NCBI RefSeq assembly: GCF_002979865.1
Contig: NZ_PCPZ01000001.1
Span: forward strand, 620,001-684,000
Origin: Arthrobacter sp. MYb214
GTDB taxonomy: Bacteria; Actinomycetota; Actinomycetes; Actinomycetales; Micrococcaceae
Direction of reading: 5' to 3'
DNA length: 64,000 nucleotides
Shown here one piece after another: positions 9,142 through 19,584 of the stretch (positions are counted from its first letter, which is position 1; each line of letters begins with the position of its first letter). Below the pieces are notes generated by a model that made no database searches, had not been told where the DNA came from, and worked only from the letters and a program-made list of their open reading frames with translations. Position numbers and translations under genes: made by a program.

Positions 9142-9837
9142 TCAGGACATGAACATGCGGGCGCGCTGGTGCTCGTGGCGCATCTGGGCGATTTCCAGCC
9201 CGGGCGCCGCGGCGCCCAGATCCATCTCCTCCAGGGTGAAGATCGCCGCGACGGCGTCCGCCACCGGTTCGTGCATCGCCCGGATCACCCGCTGGCCGGC
9301 GTCCTGGCCCAGCGGGATGGCGCGGATCGCATTCTGCGTCAGGCTGGTCACCGTGGAGAACAAGTAGCTGCCCAGCGCGTCGGCCACCGGGGCGCCGGCC
9401 CCGCGGGCACCCAGGGCGAAGGCGATGGCCGGGTGCCCGGCGCACTGCCCGCTGCGCACGCTGCGCGCATAGGCCGCCACGTCCGCGGTGGGGAACGCCG
9501 AGTTGGCCACGGCGAGCATCCGCGCGCCCATCTTGGTGGCTGCCTCGCGCAGCTGGCGGGGCAGGGCCGAGGCATGGATCAGCGCGTCGAGCTGCGCGAT
9601 CCGCTCCTGGTCCGGCGCCTCATAGGCCAGGCGCAGCAGCAGCCCGTCGGTATAGGCCAGGGCCTGGGACAGGAACTGGTGCAGCCACGTCGCGAAGCTG
9701 GCCTCGTCGTGCACCTGCCCGGACTCCAGGTAGCTCTCCATGCCGAAGGAGTGGCTGAACGCGCCGGTGGGCAGTGCCGAGTCCGATAGCTGGAGCAGCG
9801 TGAGCAGGTGCGGGGCGCTAGTGGGTGTGCTCGGCAT
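9142..9837 (-). CDS. ureF: Urease accessory protein UreF
   Basis: A 231-residue all-helical protein that bridges UreD and UreG and acts as a GTPase checkpoint during nickel insertion. Hallmarks are [23 protein letters not shown] near the N-terminus (motif described in part) and [16 protein letters not shown] towards the C-terminus. The start overlaps the ureE stop by 20 bases, so translation is probably coupled. Length is normal for the family. Confidence 0.95.
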   Translation of the reverse strand: MPSTPTSAPHLLTLLQLSDSALPTGAFSHSFGMESYLESGQVHDEASFATWLHQFLSQALAYTDGLLLRLAYEAPDQERIAQLDALIHASALPRQLREAATKMGARMLAVANSAFPTADVAAYARSVRSGQCAGHPAIAFALGARGAGAPVADALGSYLFSTVTSLTQNAIRAIPLGQDAGQRVIRAMHEPVADAVAAIFTLEEMDLGAAAPGLEIAQMRHEHQRARMFMS

Positions 9838-10288
9838 GGCGGAAGGGCACGGGCATAACCCGTTCCTGGCGCTGGTAGGGCGCGTCGTGGTGCTTGAGGA
9901 AGTCCTCGACGGTGTGGTCGTACTGCACCACCATCACCTCGGCGCAATACTCCGAGTCGGCGCCGAAGAACTGCGCCTGCAGGTGCCGGTTGCCCAGCGA
10001 GTGGGCGATCACGCCCATCTCCAGCACCGTGCGCGGGGCGATGACCAGCACGTCGGTGGGCAGCACCGACACGCTGATCACTTCGGTCTCCGAGAGGAAC
10101 AGGATGTCCCCGTCACGCAGATCCGGGCCCGGGGCCAGGCGCAGGCCCAGCTCCCGCCCGTGGTCGGTCTTCACGCGCTGGATGCGCTTGACCAGCTCGG
10201 CGCTGGGCAGCACGACCTTTTCGTGGTGCCGCCCGGCCAGCTGCTCGGGCTGCTCGTGGAGGTTGCCCACGAGTTCGTCGATAATCAT
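9818..10288 (-). CDS. ureE: Urease accessory nickel metallochaperone UreE
   Basis: A 156-residue protein with an N-terminal peptide-binding domain and a C-terminal metal-binding domain. The conserved stretch LGNRHLQAQFFG contains the dimer-interface histidine that binds nickel. The C-terminus is short (PFRHAEHTH) with three histidines, not the long His tail of Klebsiella UreE, so only a few metal ions should be held. It lies between ureC (27-base gap) and ureF (overlap). Confidence 0.94.
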   Translation of the reverse strand: MIIDELVGNLHEQPEQLAGRHHEKVVLPSAELVKRIQRVKTDHGRELGLRLAPGPDLRDGDILFLSETEVISVSVLPTDVLVIAPRTVLEMGVIAHSLGNRHLQAQFFGADSEYCAEVMVVQYDHTVEDFLKHHDAPYQRQERVMPVPFRHAEHTH

Positions 10289-10315
10289 CTATCTCCTTGG
10301 TGGTTGGCGGGCCGG

Positions 10316-12028
<1,713 letters not shown>

Positions 12029-12030
12029 GC

Positions 12031-12591
12031 CTAGTTCTCCTCCTCTTCGTCGGCGGCCGAGGACTTGCCGGCGTTTTCCGCCTCTGCTGCAAGCCGTGCC
12101 TCATGCGGCTGCGGCGGGAGATTCTCGTCGACCGGGTCCACGCCGAAGGTGGTGCCCAGCCCGGAGGCCGCATCGCCCTGGTTGGGAAGGTCGATGCTGT
12201 AGTCTTCGACGACCTCGGCCTCGCGCTCGGCATCGATGCCTGCGGTGCCGCCGATCGCTTCCGTTTCAACGGCCGGGACCGGCAGGCCCAGCGGCCCGTT
12301 GATCCGGTCCTGGAAGCCGTGCACCTCGCGGGCTCCGGAGAATTCGACCAGGTGGACGGTGCGTGCATCGCCCGGCTCGAAGCGCACTGCGGTGCCGGCG
12401 GGAATATCGAGCCGGAATCCGCGCGCGGCCACTCGATCGAACTCCAGCTGCGAATTGACTTCGGCGAAATGGTAATGCGAGCCGACCTGCACCGGCCGGT
12501 CCCCGCGGTTCACCAGGTTCAGGATGCGGGTTTGCTGCTGTGCATTGCAGGCGATGGGTTCATCGCGCAGGATGTATTCTCCCGGGATCAT
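12031..12591 (-). CDS. ureB: Urease beta subunit with long acidic C-terminal extension
   Basis: Residues 1-101 match the usual beta subunit (start [48 protein letters not shown]). Free-standing bacterial beta subunits are about 100-110 residues, but this one continues to 186. Residues 102-186 have about twenty Asp/Glu and only about three Lys/Arg, ending DEEEEN, and look unstructured. The ureA-ureB gap is 27 bases, and the stop is followed directly by ureC. The tail could act in metal binding, assembly or acid tolerance; this is unproven. Confidence 0.95.
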   Translation of the reverse strand: MIPGEYILRDEPIACNAQQQTRILNLVNRGDRPVQVGSHYHFAEVNSQLEFDRVAARGFRLDIPAGTAVRFEPGDARTVHLVEFSGAREVHGFQDRINGPLGLPVPAVETEAIGGTAGIDAEREAEVVEDYSIDLPNQGDAASGLGTTFGVDPVDENLPPQPHEARLAAEAENAGKSSAADEEEEN

Positions 12592-12618
12592 GATCTGTGC
12601 CTTTCTGCGCAGAGGGAA

Positions 12619-12921
12619 CTAGCGAATGGGGTTGTGGACGGTGACCAGCTTGGTCCCGTCGAGGAAGGTCGCTTCGACCTGGACTTGGTCCACCATTTCC
12701 GCAATGCCATCCATGACGTCTTCGCGGCGGAGGATCGTGGTCCCGTAGCTCATCAATTCAGCCACGGTCCGTCCGTCGCGGGCCCCTTCGATCAATTCGT
12801 AGGTGATGACCGCGACGGCCTCCGGGAAGTTCAGCTTCAGTCCACGCGCCTGTCGTCGGCGTGCCAGATCGGCGGCGACGACGATCATCAGCTTCTCTTG
12901 CTCCCTCGGCGTTAAATGCAT
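12619..12921 (-). CDS. ureA: Urease gamma subunit
   Basis: First gene of the urease operon. The ATG at 12921 ([11 protein letters not shown]) gives the normal 100 residues and has GGGGAA upstream. A TTG six codons earlier is less likely. Conserved stretches are [30 protein letters not shown] and the C-terminal [10 protein letters not shown]. UreA, UreB and UreC form the (alpha beta gamma)3 enzyme in the cytoplasm. A 10-base tandem repeat lies just upstream of the start. Confidence 0.96.
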   Translation of the reverse strand: MHLTPREQEKLMIVVAADLARRRQARGLKLNFPEAVAVITYELIEGARDGRTVAELMSYGTTILRREDVMDGIAEMVDQVQVEATFLDGTKLVTVHNPIR

Positions 12922-13231
12922 CGACAATTCCCCGTTCAAGAGTGTTTAAGAGTGTCCACCAAGATCGCTGAATTCCGGCCAGAAAACGCCGTAACAGCTG
13001 TGGATATGGCTAGAATAGCAGACCTTCGGAAAAGGTTTTTTCGACCCGGAATCCATCCATAAAACAACCATTGACAAAATTTATCCACCCAAGTCAAAGA
13101 AGTTTTCACGGAAAACAACCCGAACCTCTCCAGCGCGTCGAAAAGCCACGACTTTCCATTCCAGCACAATGCAACGTTCCCCGGGGATTTAATTCCGGAT
13201 TCCCTGCCTGTTTCCAGCCATGGCTCCGGCA
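12922..13231. other. Urease upstream region
   Basis: About 310 bases without a supported gene, visibly richer in A and T than the flanks. It must hold the urease promoter on the minus strand. The sequence TATTCT (complement of 13012-13017) is a possible -10, but no good -35 partner is seen. A tandem direct repeat TYAAGAGTGT (12936-12955) sits immediately before ureA. Open frames crossing the region have no ribosome site or family character. Confidence 0.4.
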
Positions 13232-13278
13232 GGAAACTGCTCCCGCTCGGTCCTCCAGGGCGACCGGGAGCAGTTTCC
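13232..13278 (-). terminator. Hairpin terminator after the flavoprotein gene
   Basis: A perfect 14-base inverted repeat (GGAAACTGCTCCCG at 13232-13245 and its complement at 13265-13278) with a 19-base loop begins 20 bases after the flavoprotein stop. No T-tract follows. Confidence 0.6.
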
Positions 13279-13297
13279 ATGCACCGGGCCCGATGCG

Positions 13298-15022
13298 TCA
13301 TTCCACGAGCTTGCCTGCCTGCGATACCTCGGTGATCAGCGCGGCCACTTCCGCAGGCACTTCGGGGATCGGCTCACGGGTGATGCCCTCAGGCGACCAG
13401 ATGAGGTTCACCTGCAGCTGCGGATCGGTGTGCGGATAGTCACTGCGGTTATGGCAGCCGCGGGTTTCCCGGCGCTCCAGCGCCGACTCCAAGGTGGCGC
13501 GCGCGGCCAGAGCCGAGGACTTCAGGTCGAAGGCGTGGCACAGGTCCTGGTAGCCGGCGATGTCCGGGTGGATGCCCACCCGCGCCATCCGCGCTTCGAC
13601 CTCTGCCAGTTTCTCCAGCCCCAGCTTCAGCCCCGCCTCCTCGCGCACGACTCCGGCGTGCTGGGTCATGATGTCGCGGATCGCCCGCTGCAGGGACCGG
13701 ACATTTTCCTGCCCATCGGCGGCCAGCAGCCGGTCCACTTCCCCGCGCGCCTTCTCGATGGCCGCCTGCGAACGCGGCTGGGAAGTGAGCGCACGCGAAT
13801 ACCGGGCAGCTCCCTGCCCGACGATCCGGCCGAAGACCAGCAGCTCGATCAGCGAGTTGCCGCCCAGCCGGTTGGCCCCGTGCAGGCCCGAGGAGGCTTC
13901 ACCGATCGCGTACAGGCCGGGGACCGCCGTCTCATGGGTGAGCGGGTCCACCTGCACCCCGCCCATGGAATAGTGCGCCGTCGGGGCGATCTCGATCTTC
14001 TGCTCGGTAATGTCCAGCATCTGCTCCTCGCGCAGCGTCTGGTAGACCCGGGGCAGCCGTTCCATGATGGTGGCGCGGGGCAGGTGCGAGACATCCAGCC
14101 AGACCCCGCCCTTGGCGGTGCCGCGCCCGGCGGCGATCTCGGTGTAGGCGGCCAGGGCGACCCGGTCGCGGGTGGACAATTCCATGCGCTGGGGATCGTA
14201 GCGCTCCATGAAGCGTTCGCCCAGGGCGTTGGTCAGGATCCCGCCTTCGCCGCGGGCCGCCTCGGAGACCAGAGTCCCGGCCACCGATTCGGGTTCGATG
14301 ATGCCCGAGGGGTGGAATTGTACGAGCTCGGCATCGCGCAGCCGGGCACCGGCCTCCACGGCCAGGCGGAAGGCGTCGCCGGTGTTCTCGTCGCGCCGCG
14401 AGCTGCTGCGCCGCCAGATGCGGGTGTGGCCGCCGGCGGCCAGGATGACCGCGTCGGCATGGATCAGGTACCCGGTGCCGTCGTTGACGTCGAAGCCGTA
14501 GGCGCCGAAGATCCGCCCCTCGGCGACCAGCAGCTCGGTGATATAGACCGAGTCCAGGATAGGGACCTGCAGCTGCTGCGCACGGCGGACCAGGGTGCGC
14601 TGGATTTCCAGCCCGGTGTAGTCCCCGGCGAAGGCGGTGCGCCGGAATTTGTGGGCACCGAAGAAGCGCTGGGAGATCCGGCCGTCGGTTTCGCGGGCGA
14701 AGTTCATGCCGTAGCGTTCCAGGTCCTCGATGCCGCGGGCCGCGCCTTGGGCGACCACCTGCACGGTGCGCGGATCGGCCAGGTAGTAGCTTTCCTTGAT
14801 GGTGTCCGCCGCGTGCTGCTGCCAGCTGTCCTCGGCGTCCATCGTGCCCAGTGCGGCGTTGATGCCGCCGGCGGCCAGCGCGGTGTGCGCGTCGTGGCGC
14901 GGGCGCTTGCCCACGGCCAGCACGTCGGTGCCCGATTCTGCCAGCTCGATGGCCGCGCGCAAGCCTGAACCACCGGTGCCGATGACCAGTACGGAGGTGG
15001 ATATCTGCTGTTCGTTTCTCAT
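13298..15022 (-). CDS. Succinate dehydrogenase/fumarate reductase-type flavoprotein (possibly L-aspartate oxidase-like)
   Basis: A 574-residue FAD protein. The dinucleotide fold is VLVIGTGGSGLRAAIELAES. The sequence DAHTALAAGGINAALG places a His where FrdA/SdhA bind FAD covalently. Family motifs FHPSGI, SEAARGEGGIL, GERFMERY, STRDRVALA, PTAHYSMGG and HGANRLGGNSL are all present. Without iron-sulfur or membrane-anchor genes nearby it could be a soluble fumarate reductase, an aspartate oxidase or another oxidoreductase. ATG at 15022 is preferred (GGAAACC upstream); ATG at 15034 is possible. It is divergent from a LysR-type regulator. Confidence 0.85.
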   Translation of the reverse strand: MRNEQQISTSVLVIGTGGSGLRAAIELAESGTDVLAVGKRPRHDAHTALAAGGINAALGTMDAEDSWQQHAADTIKESYYLADPRTVQVVAQGAARGIEDLERYGMNFARETDGRISQRFFGAHKFRRTAFAGDYTGLEIQRTLVRRAQQLQVPILDSVYITELLVAEGRIFGAYGFDVNDGTGYLIHADAVILAAGGHTRIWRRSSSRRDENTGDAFRLAVEAGARLRDAELVQFHPSGIIEPESVAGTLVSEAARGEGGILTNALGERFMERYDPQRMELSTRDRVALAAYTEIAAGRGTAKGGVWLDVSHLPRATIMERLPRVYQTLREEQMLDITEQKIEIAPTAHYSMGGVQVDPLTHETAVPGLYAIGEASSGLHGANRLGGNSLIELLVFGRIVGQGAARYSRALTSQPRSQAAIEKARGEVDRLLAADGQENVRSLQRAIRDIMTQHAGVVREEAGLKLGLEKLAEVEARMARVGIHPDIAGYQDLCHAFDLKSSALAARATLESALERRETRGCHNRSDYPHTDPQLQVNLIWSPEGITREPIPEVPAEVAALITEVSQAGKLVE

Positions 15023-15055
15023 GGTTTCCAGCATCGCCCCGCGCCCAGAATACGT

Positions 15056-15070
15056 CCAATGAATTATTGG
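15056..15070. promoter_or_regulatory. Candidate LysR-type operator
   Basis: A perfect dyad CCAAT-GAATT-ATTGG lies in the 78-base gap between the flavoprotein and the LysR gene. It sits 30 bases before the LysR start and 33 before the flavoprotein start, the usual place of a LysR-type box controlling both directions. Confidence 0.4.
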
Positions 15071-15100
15071 CATGATGTTGATAGCAGTAGGCTATGCACC

Positions 15101-16021
15101 ATGAACCTAGAGCAATTGCGCGGCTTCACCGCCATCGCCGAAGTGGGGCACTTCACCCGGGCCGCCGAGCAGCTGCACCTGGCCCAGCCATCGCTCAGCC
15201 GGCAGATCGCCACGCTGGAACAGGAACTGGGCTCCGAGCTGTTCCACCGGGCCCGCGGCAACATCACGCTTACCGCCGCCGGGCAGGCATTGCTGCCCCG
15301 TGCGCGCCGGATGCTGGCCGACGAGGAGTCCATCCGCACCGAAATGGCCGACCTGGCCGGGCTGCATCGCGGGCGGGTGCGCCTGGGCGCCCCGCCTACC
15401 CTGTGCGTGTCGCTGGTCGCCGAGGCGCTGTCCATCTTCCGCACCTACTACCCCGGGGTGCAACTGCAGATTTTCGAAGCGGGCTCGCACAAGCTGCTGG
15501 AGCAGCTGGACGGCGGCGCACTGGATCTGGCGCTCATCGTGACCTCGGAGCATGCGGTGAACGACAACCATCTGGAGAACCTGCCGCTGCTCGAAGAGGA
15601 ATTGGTGGTCATCGACGCACTGGAGCACCCGCACCTAGCTGGCCAGGAGCTTGATTTGCGCGCGTTGGCTCCGGTGCCCCAGCTGGCCTTCTCGCACAGC
15701 TACGATCTGCGCGCCAGCACCGCCCTGGCCTACAAGAACGCCGGCCTGGTGCCCAATATCGTCGTGGAAGGCGGGGAGATGGACGCGGTGCTGCGCTTCG
15801 TGCAGCGCGGGCTCGGAGTCGCCGTGGTTCCGGCGACGGTGGCGCTGGACGCTCCGGGAGTGCGCTCCATTGCCTTGCGCGAACCGCTGGCCCGCACCAT
15901 CGGGCTGGCGCACCGGCGCGATGTCTCATTGACCCGAGCCGCCGCGGCCATGGCGCAGCTGCTGGCCGAAACCGCGCAGCAGCTGGCCGCCGGCCACGGG
16001 CAAATCAACTCCCTAGCTTGA
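15101..16021 (+). CDS. LysR-family transcriptional regulator
   Basis: A 306-residue LysR-type protein. The N-terminal helix-turn-helix is MNLEQLRGFTAIAEVGHFTRAAEQLHLAQPSLSRQIATLE (residues 1-40, described as a whole), followed by the linker helix and a two-lobed effector domain from about residue 90. ATG at 15101 gives the standard N-terminus; an upstream ATG at 15059 would add an unlikely leader. It is divergent from the flavoprotein gene and most likely controls it. The effector is unknown. Its 3' end overlaps the convergent pentapeptide gene by 17 bases. Confidence 0.93.
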   Translation: MNLEQLRGFTAIAEVGHFTRAAEQLHLAQPSLSRQIATLEQELGSELFHRARGNITLTAAGQALLPRARRMLADEESIRTEMADLAGLHRGRVRLGAPPTLCVSLVAEALSIFRTYYPGVQLQIFEAGSHKLLEQLDGGALDLALIVTSEHAVNDNHLENLPLLEEELVVIDALEHPHLAGQELDLRALAPVPQLAFSHSYDLRASTALAYKNAGLVPNIVVEGGEMDAVLRFVQRGLGVAVVPATVALDAPGVRSIALREPLARTIGLAHRRDVSLTRAAAAMAQLLAETAQQLAAGHGQINSLA

Positions 16022-16631
16022 TCCCCAGGTGGCTGGCCATCGCCTCGGCGAGCAGGCTCAGCTGCAGCGCACTGATCCGTGCCCCGCGCAACCCGTCGAC
16101 CCCCTCAACCTGGGCGAAGTCCAGCCCCTGCAGGTCGACCTCGCGCAATTGCGCCCCGGCAGCGGTAATTTGCCCGGCCCGCGAATCGACGAAGCCCAGG
16201 CGCTGGATCTGCCCGCCCAGGTCGATCTCCTCGAATTGGCAATTGACGAAGAGCACATCGCGCACCGTTGCACCGCGCAAATTCAGCCAGCCGAATTTGC
16301 AGTTCTCGAATACCACGCCATCGAGCTGGGCCTCGGCGAAATCCGCAGACCCGAAGCGGCTGTGGGTCACCCGCACATCGTTGAGGAACGCACCAGCGGC
16401 TTGCAGGGCGGGAGCCCCGGATTGGTCCAGTTCGCACTGGATTAGCCGGGCATTGCGCAAGGCCTCGATCTGCACGGAGCTGAAACGGCATTCCTCCAGC
16501 CGCGCGCCATCGGCCGCCAGCGGCTCATCGAAATCCCTGAAGTGCAGCAGTTCAACGTAGTCGTCGCCCAGATCCCCACGGTAGCCAGGGGCCAGTTCGG
16601 GCAGGGTGAAGCGTCGGATTCTCGGTGCCAA
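16005..16631 (-). CDS. Pentapeptide repeat-like protein
   Basis: A 208-residue protein with a loose five-residue periodicity (for example SRFGSADFAEAQLDGVVFEN and LNLRGATVRDVLFVN), consistent with a right-handed beta helix. Members can mimic DNA and protect gyrase, but many have no known function. The only in-frame start near the N-terminus is TTG at 16631, with AAGGA upstream. It follows the epimerase gene by 9 bases and is the last gene of the SDR-VOC-epimerase set. The C-terminus ends in a short helix (LSLLAEAMASHLGIKL). Confidence 0.8.
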   Translation of the reverse strand: MAPRIRRFTLPELAPGYRGDLGDDYVELLHFRDFDEPLAADGARLEECRFSSVQIEALRNARLIQCELDQSGAPALQAAGAFLNDVRVTHSRFGSADFAEAQLDGVVFENCKFGWLNLRGATVRDVLFVNCQFEEIDLGGQIQRLGFVDSRAGQITAAGAQLREVDLQGLDFAQVEGVDGLRGARISALQLSLLAEAMASHLGIKLGS

Positions 16632-16640
16632 TGCGCGTCC

Positions 16641-17639
16641 TTAAAGTGCTTGCTTCGCAGCCAGGTTCCCGGCCACGTCATCCAGTGCCGCATCCAGGTG
16701 CGGCCAGCGGAACTCGTACCCGGTCCCCTGCAGCACCCCGGGCAGCGCCCAGCGGGACTTGAGCAGCATTTCCGGTTCCACGCGCAGCACGAACATGGCC
16801 GGCTCCAGCATCCAACGATACGCGGGCAGCCCGAATTTCGCGCCGGTGGCGCGGCGCAGCGAGGCCATCAGCGCCCGGTTGGCAACCGGGTTCGGCGAGC
16901 TGAGGTTGACCGGGCCGGTGATTTCGCGGTGGTCGATGATATGCCCGATCGCGCCGATCGCATCATCGACATGGATCCAGCTGAAGCGCTGGTTCCCGCG
17001 CGTGCGGTGCCAGCCGCTGCGTTCGGCTCCGCTCGGATCCGGGCCGATGCCGCGGTAGCGCCGATGCGCCGGCCACCAGCTATCATGCTGCGCCCCGCCC
17101 AGCCCGAGCCGTGCAACGGCAAGCAGCTTGCGCGTGGCCGGGCCGTCGCCGAGCACGATGGCCATGCGCAGGGCGACCCGGCGCGTGGGCAGCTCGCCGC
17201 GGAAGAACTCGCGTTCCCAGTTGCGCGCCACATCCACCGAGAACCCTTCGCCGATCCGGCCGTCCTCGGTGTTCGGCGCGTCCATGCTGTGCCGGTAGAT
17301 GGTCGCGGTGGACGCGTTCAGCCAAAGCGCCGGCGGATCAGCTGCCTGGGACACTGCCTCGTGCAGCGCGCGGGTCGTGTCCACGCGCGAGGCGAGGATC
17401 TCGTTGCGCGCCGCTTCGTGATAGCGGCAGCCGACATTCTTCCCGGCCAGATTGACCAGCAGTTCTGCACCATCGATGAGTGCCGCCAGCGCCGGGCCAT
17501 CGCCCCACTGCGCATCCGCTGTACGGCCGCGGCCGATGACCGCCACCTGGTATCCAGCCCCGCGCAGCTGCGCGATCAGCCGTTCGCCAATGAACCCGCT
17601 GGCTCCTGCCACTACCGCCCGCCGTGCAGCGCTCTGCAT
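16641..17639 (-). CDS. TIGR01777-type NAD(P)-dependent epimerase/dehydratase
   Basis: A 332-residue extended SDR-like protein of the YfcH/SULA-like group. The cofactor motif is VVAGASGFIGERL at the N-terminus. LLVNLAGKNVGCRY and ILASRVDTTRAL follow, and the characteristic RFSWIHVDDAIGAI lies near residue 220. The C-terminal DUF1731-like part includes PEMLLKSRWALPGVLQGTGYEFRWP. Substrate unknown. ATG at 17639 follows the VOC stop by 10 bases, so the two genes form an operon. Confidence 0.9.
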   Translation of the reverse strand: MQSAARRAVVAGASGFIGERLIAQLRGAGYQVAVIGRGRTADAQWGDGPALAALIDGAELLVNLAGKNVGCRYHEAARNEILASRVDTTRALHEAVSQAADPPALWLNASTATIYRHSMDAPNTEDGRIGEGFSVDVARNWEREFFRGELPTRRVALRMAIVLGDGPATRKLLAVARLGLGGAQHDSWWPAHRRYRGIGPDPSGAERSGWHRTRGNQRFSWIHVDDAIGAIGHIIDHREITGPVNLSSPNPVANRALMASLRRATGAKFGLPAYRWMLEPAMFVLRVEPEMLLKSRWALPGVLQGTGYEFRWPHLDAALDDVAGNLAAKQAL

Positions 17640-17649
17640 CGTTCCCCGC

Positions 17650-18525
17650 TCAGAAGTCGTTGATCACCAGTTTCTTCATCTTCAGCATATGCTCGAATGC
17701 GCCGGGTCGCTCCATCAGCTCGCCCATGTTCGAGGGCACGATCTGCCAGCTCACCCCGAATTTGTCGGTCAGCCAGCCGCAGGCCTCGGCTTCAGGCACC
17801 GCGGACAGCGCCTCCCAGACGCGGTCGATCTCCGCCTGGCCATCGCATGGCCATTCCAGCGAGACGCCGGGAGTGAAGGTGAAGTCCTGCGGCACGGCCG
17901 AATCCATGGCCGCAACGCAATCCTCGCCGAGCGTGAATTGGGCGTACATCAGCGCTTCAGCGGTAGCGGCTTCGGTCGGCTCCCCGTACGGGAAGGCGCT
18001 GTCCAGTTTCGCGCCGAGCACCTGGCTGTAGTACTCGATGGCCTCGACCGCGCGGTTCTGGGCCGCACCGCCGAACATCAGCGCAGGAAAGACCGAGGCG
18101 CGCGGCTCAACGGGCTCATCGGACTCCATCAGCTGCCAGGAGACACCGTACTTGTCGTTCACCCAGCCGTAGCGCGCGCTGAACGGGTAGGTGTCCAGCG
18201 GCATCAGCGCCGTGCCGCCCTCCAGCAGCGCGGCCCAGGTGGCATCGAGGGACTCGCGCTGGCCGGCGTTGAAGACCACGATGATCGAGATCGCCGGATT
18301 GGGCATGAATTCCTGGCCCGCGTTGATCAGCGTGATCTTGGTTCCCCGCACCCACAGCGAAACGGTCAGCGCCTTGCCGGCGAAGGGTTCCTGGAATTCC
18401 AGCAGGCCCTCGGTGGGATAGCGCGATTCGACTTCGGTTTTTGCCTCCGGCAGGGCGCGGGCATAGAATTCCCCCGCTTCCTCTGCAGTGCCTTGCATCC
18501 ATAAATTGACGGTGAGCTTTTGCAT
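17650..18525 (-). CDS. Tandem VOC (PhnB/glyoxalase-like) protein
   Basis: A 291-residue protein made of two repeats of about 140 residues. Each resembles the PhnB or 3-demethylubiquinone methyltransferase-like fold (LTVNLWMQGTAEEAGEFYA in the first; ASVFPALMFGGAAQNRAVEAIEYY in the second). Each repeat ends with the signature DKYGVSWQ or DKFGVSWQ. ATG at 18525 has a perfect AGGAGG site upstream, so the longer frame is rejected. Role unknown. It lies between the SDR and the epimerase. Confidence 0.88.
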   Translation of the reverse strand: MQKLTVNLWMQGTAEEAGEFYARALPEAKTEVESRYPTEGLLEFQEPFAGKALTVSLWVRGTKITLINAGQEFMPNPAISIIVVFNAGQRESLDATWAALLEGGTALMPLDTYPFSARYGWVNDKYGVSWQLMESDEPVEPRASVFPALMFGGAAQNRAVEAIEYYSQVLGAKLDSAFPYGEPTEAATAEALMYAQFTLGEDCVAAMDSAVPQDFTFTPGVSLEWPCDGQAEIDRVWEALSAVPEAEACGWLTDKFGVSWQIVPSNMGELMERPGAFEHMLKMKKLVINDF

Positions 18526-18600
18526 GACGGTCCTCCTAGCTGGGCGATGCTCCAAAGCTACCCCGCAGGGCCCTCCAGCAACAGATGGGCCAGCGAACTT

Positions 18601-19449
18601 TCAGCCCCGATTCATCTGCTCGTCCCGCGTTGTTCGCCCGGTGAACTCGTCCATCGAGCGGTATACGCCGATAACCTTGCCGGCCACGAAATCCCAGGCC
18701 GGCCGCGGCAGCACGCCGCGCAGCAGCTGGCCCAGCTTGCTGGTCCACGGCATCAGCACCAGCGGCGTGCCGGCAAGCATCGCCCGCCACGCCCGGTCCA
18801 CCACGACTTCCGGCTCCAGGATCGGGGTCAGCAGCATCGGCTTGGCGCCCGCGAACATGCCGGTGCTGATATAGGTCGGGCAAATGGTGCTCACGGCGAT
18901 CTGGTCGTTGCCTTCCAGCTCCAGCCGCAGCGAATCGCTGAAGGACAGGGCCGCAGCCTTGGAGGCCGCGTAGACGCTCATATTCGGGTTGGACACCAGC
19001 GCGGCCGCCGAGGCGATGGTCAGCACCCGGCCCTTGCCCCGTCGGCCCAGCTGCGGAAGCAGGGCGTGGGTCAAGTACATCGGGGCGAGCGCGTTCACCT
19101 GCATGGCCGCGGTGATCTGCGCGGTGCTGTGCTTCGCGAAGGAGGTGCCGGTGACCACCCCGGCGTTGTTGACCAGCACGTCGATTCCCCCGCCCTCCAC
19201 CGCCGTGGCGGCGTAGCGCTGGATTTGGCTCTGGTCGGCAAGGTCCACCACATGGGTCTCGACAGTGCCGCCGAGCTGGCGCAGCTCCTCGGCAGCCGCG
19301 TCGAGCTTGGCCGCGTCGATGTCCCAGATGACCACCCGTGCCGCGCCCTCGAGGCAAGCCTGCCTGGCGAAAAGCAAACCCATGCCCTGCGCGGCCCCGG
19401 TGACAAGGACGTGCAAACCGGCTACCGACTGGAGAGGTGTCTTGCCCAT
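18601..19449 (-). CDS. Short-chain dehydrogenase/reductase
   Basis: A 282-residue classical SDR. The NAD(P) motif is TGAAQGMG, the structural motif NNAG, and the catalytic Ser-Tyr-Lys set lies in IASAAALVSNPNMSVYAASK. Acidic WDID after the second strand favours NAD. A C-terminal extension of about 60 residues (from about 225) resembles the lipid- or retinol-active SDR16C group. Substrate unknown. It is the first gene of a minus-strand group and is divergent from the Lrp-type regulator with a 135-base gap. Confidence 0.9.
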   Translation of the reverse strand: MGKTPLQSVAGLHVLVTGAAQGMGLLFARQACLEGAARVVIWDIDAAKLDAAAEELRQLGGTVETHVVDLADQSQIQRYAATAVEGGGIDVLVNNAGVVTGTSFAKHSTAQITAAMQVNALAPMYLTHALLPQLGRRGKGRVLTIASAAALVSNPNMSVYAASKAAALSFSDSLRLELEGNDQIAVSTICPTYISTGMFAGAKPMLLTPILEPEVVVDRAWRAMLAGTPLVLMPWTSKLGQLLRGVLPRPAWDFVAGKVIGVYRSMDEFTGRTTRDEQMNRG

Positions 19450-19584
19450 CAGTGAACTCCTTGAGGATCAGTATGGCAACAGCCTAGCCTGTGGCGCGGA
19501 TTACACTTGGCTCATTTTCATCGAGCGCGCCCAGCAAACACCGCTAGCCTTGGATCATTGGACCGACTCGTCGAAAGGACGACC

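Noticed and set aside
12936-13301. A 121-codon minus frame between ureA and the flavoprotein gene.
   Set aside because: It has no ribosome site, odd composition, and crosses a strong hairpin and the presumed urease promoter.
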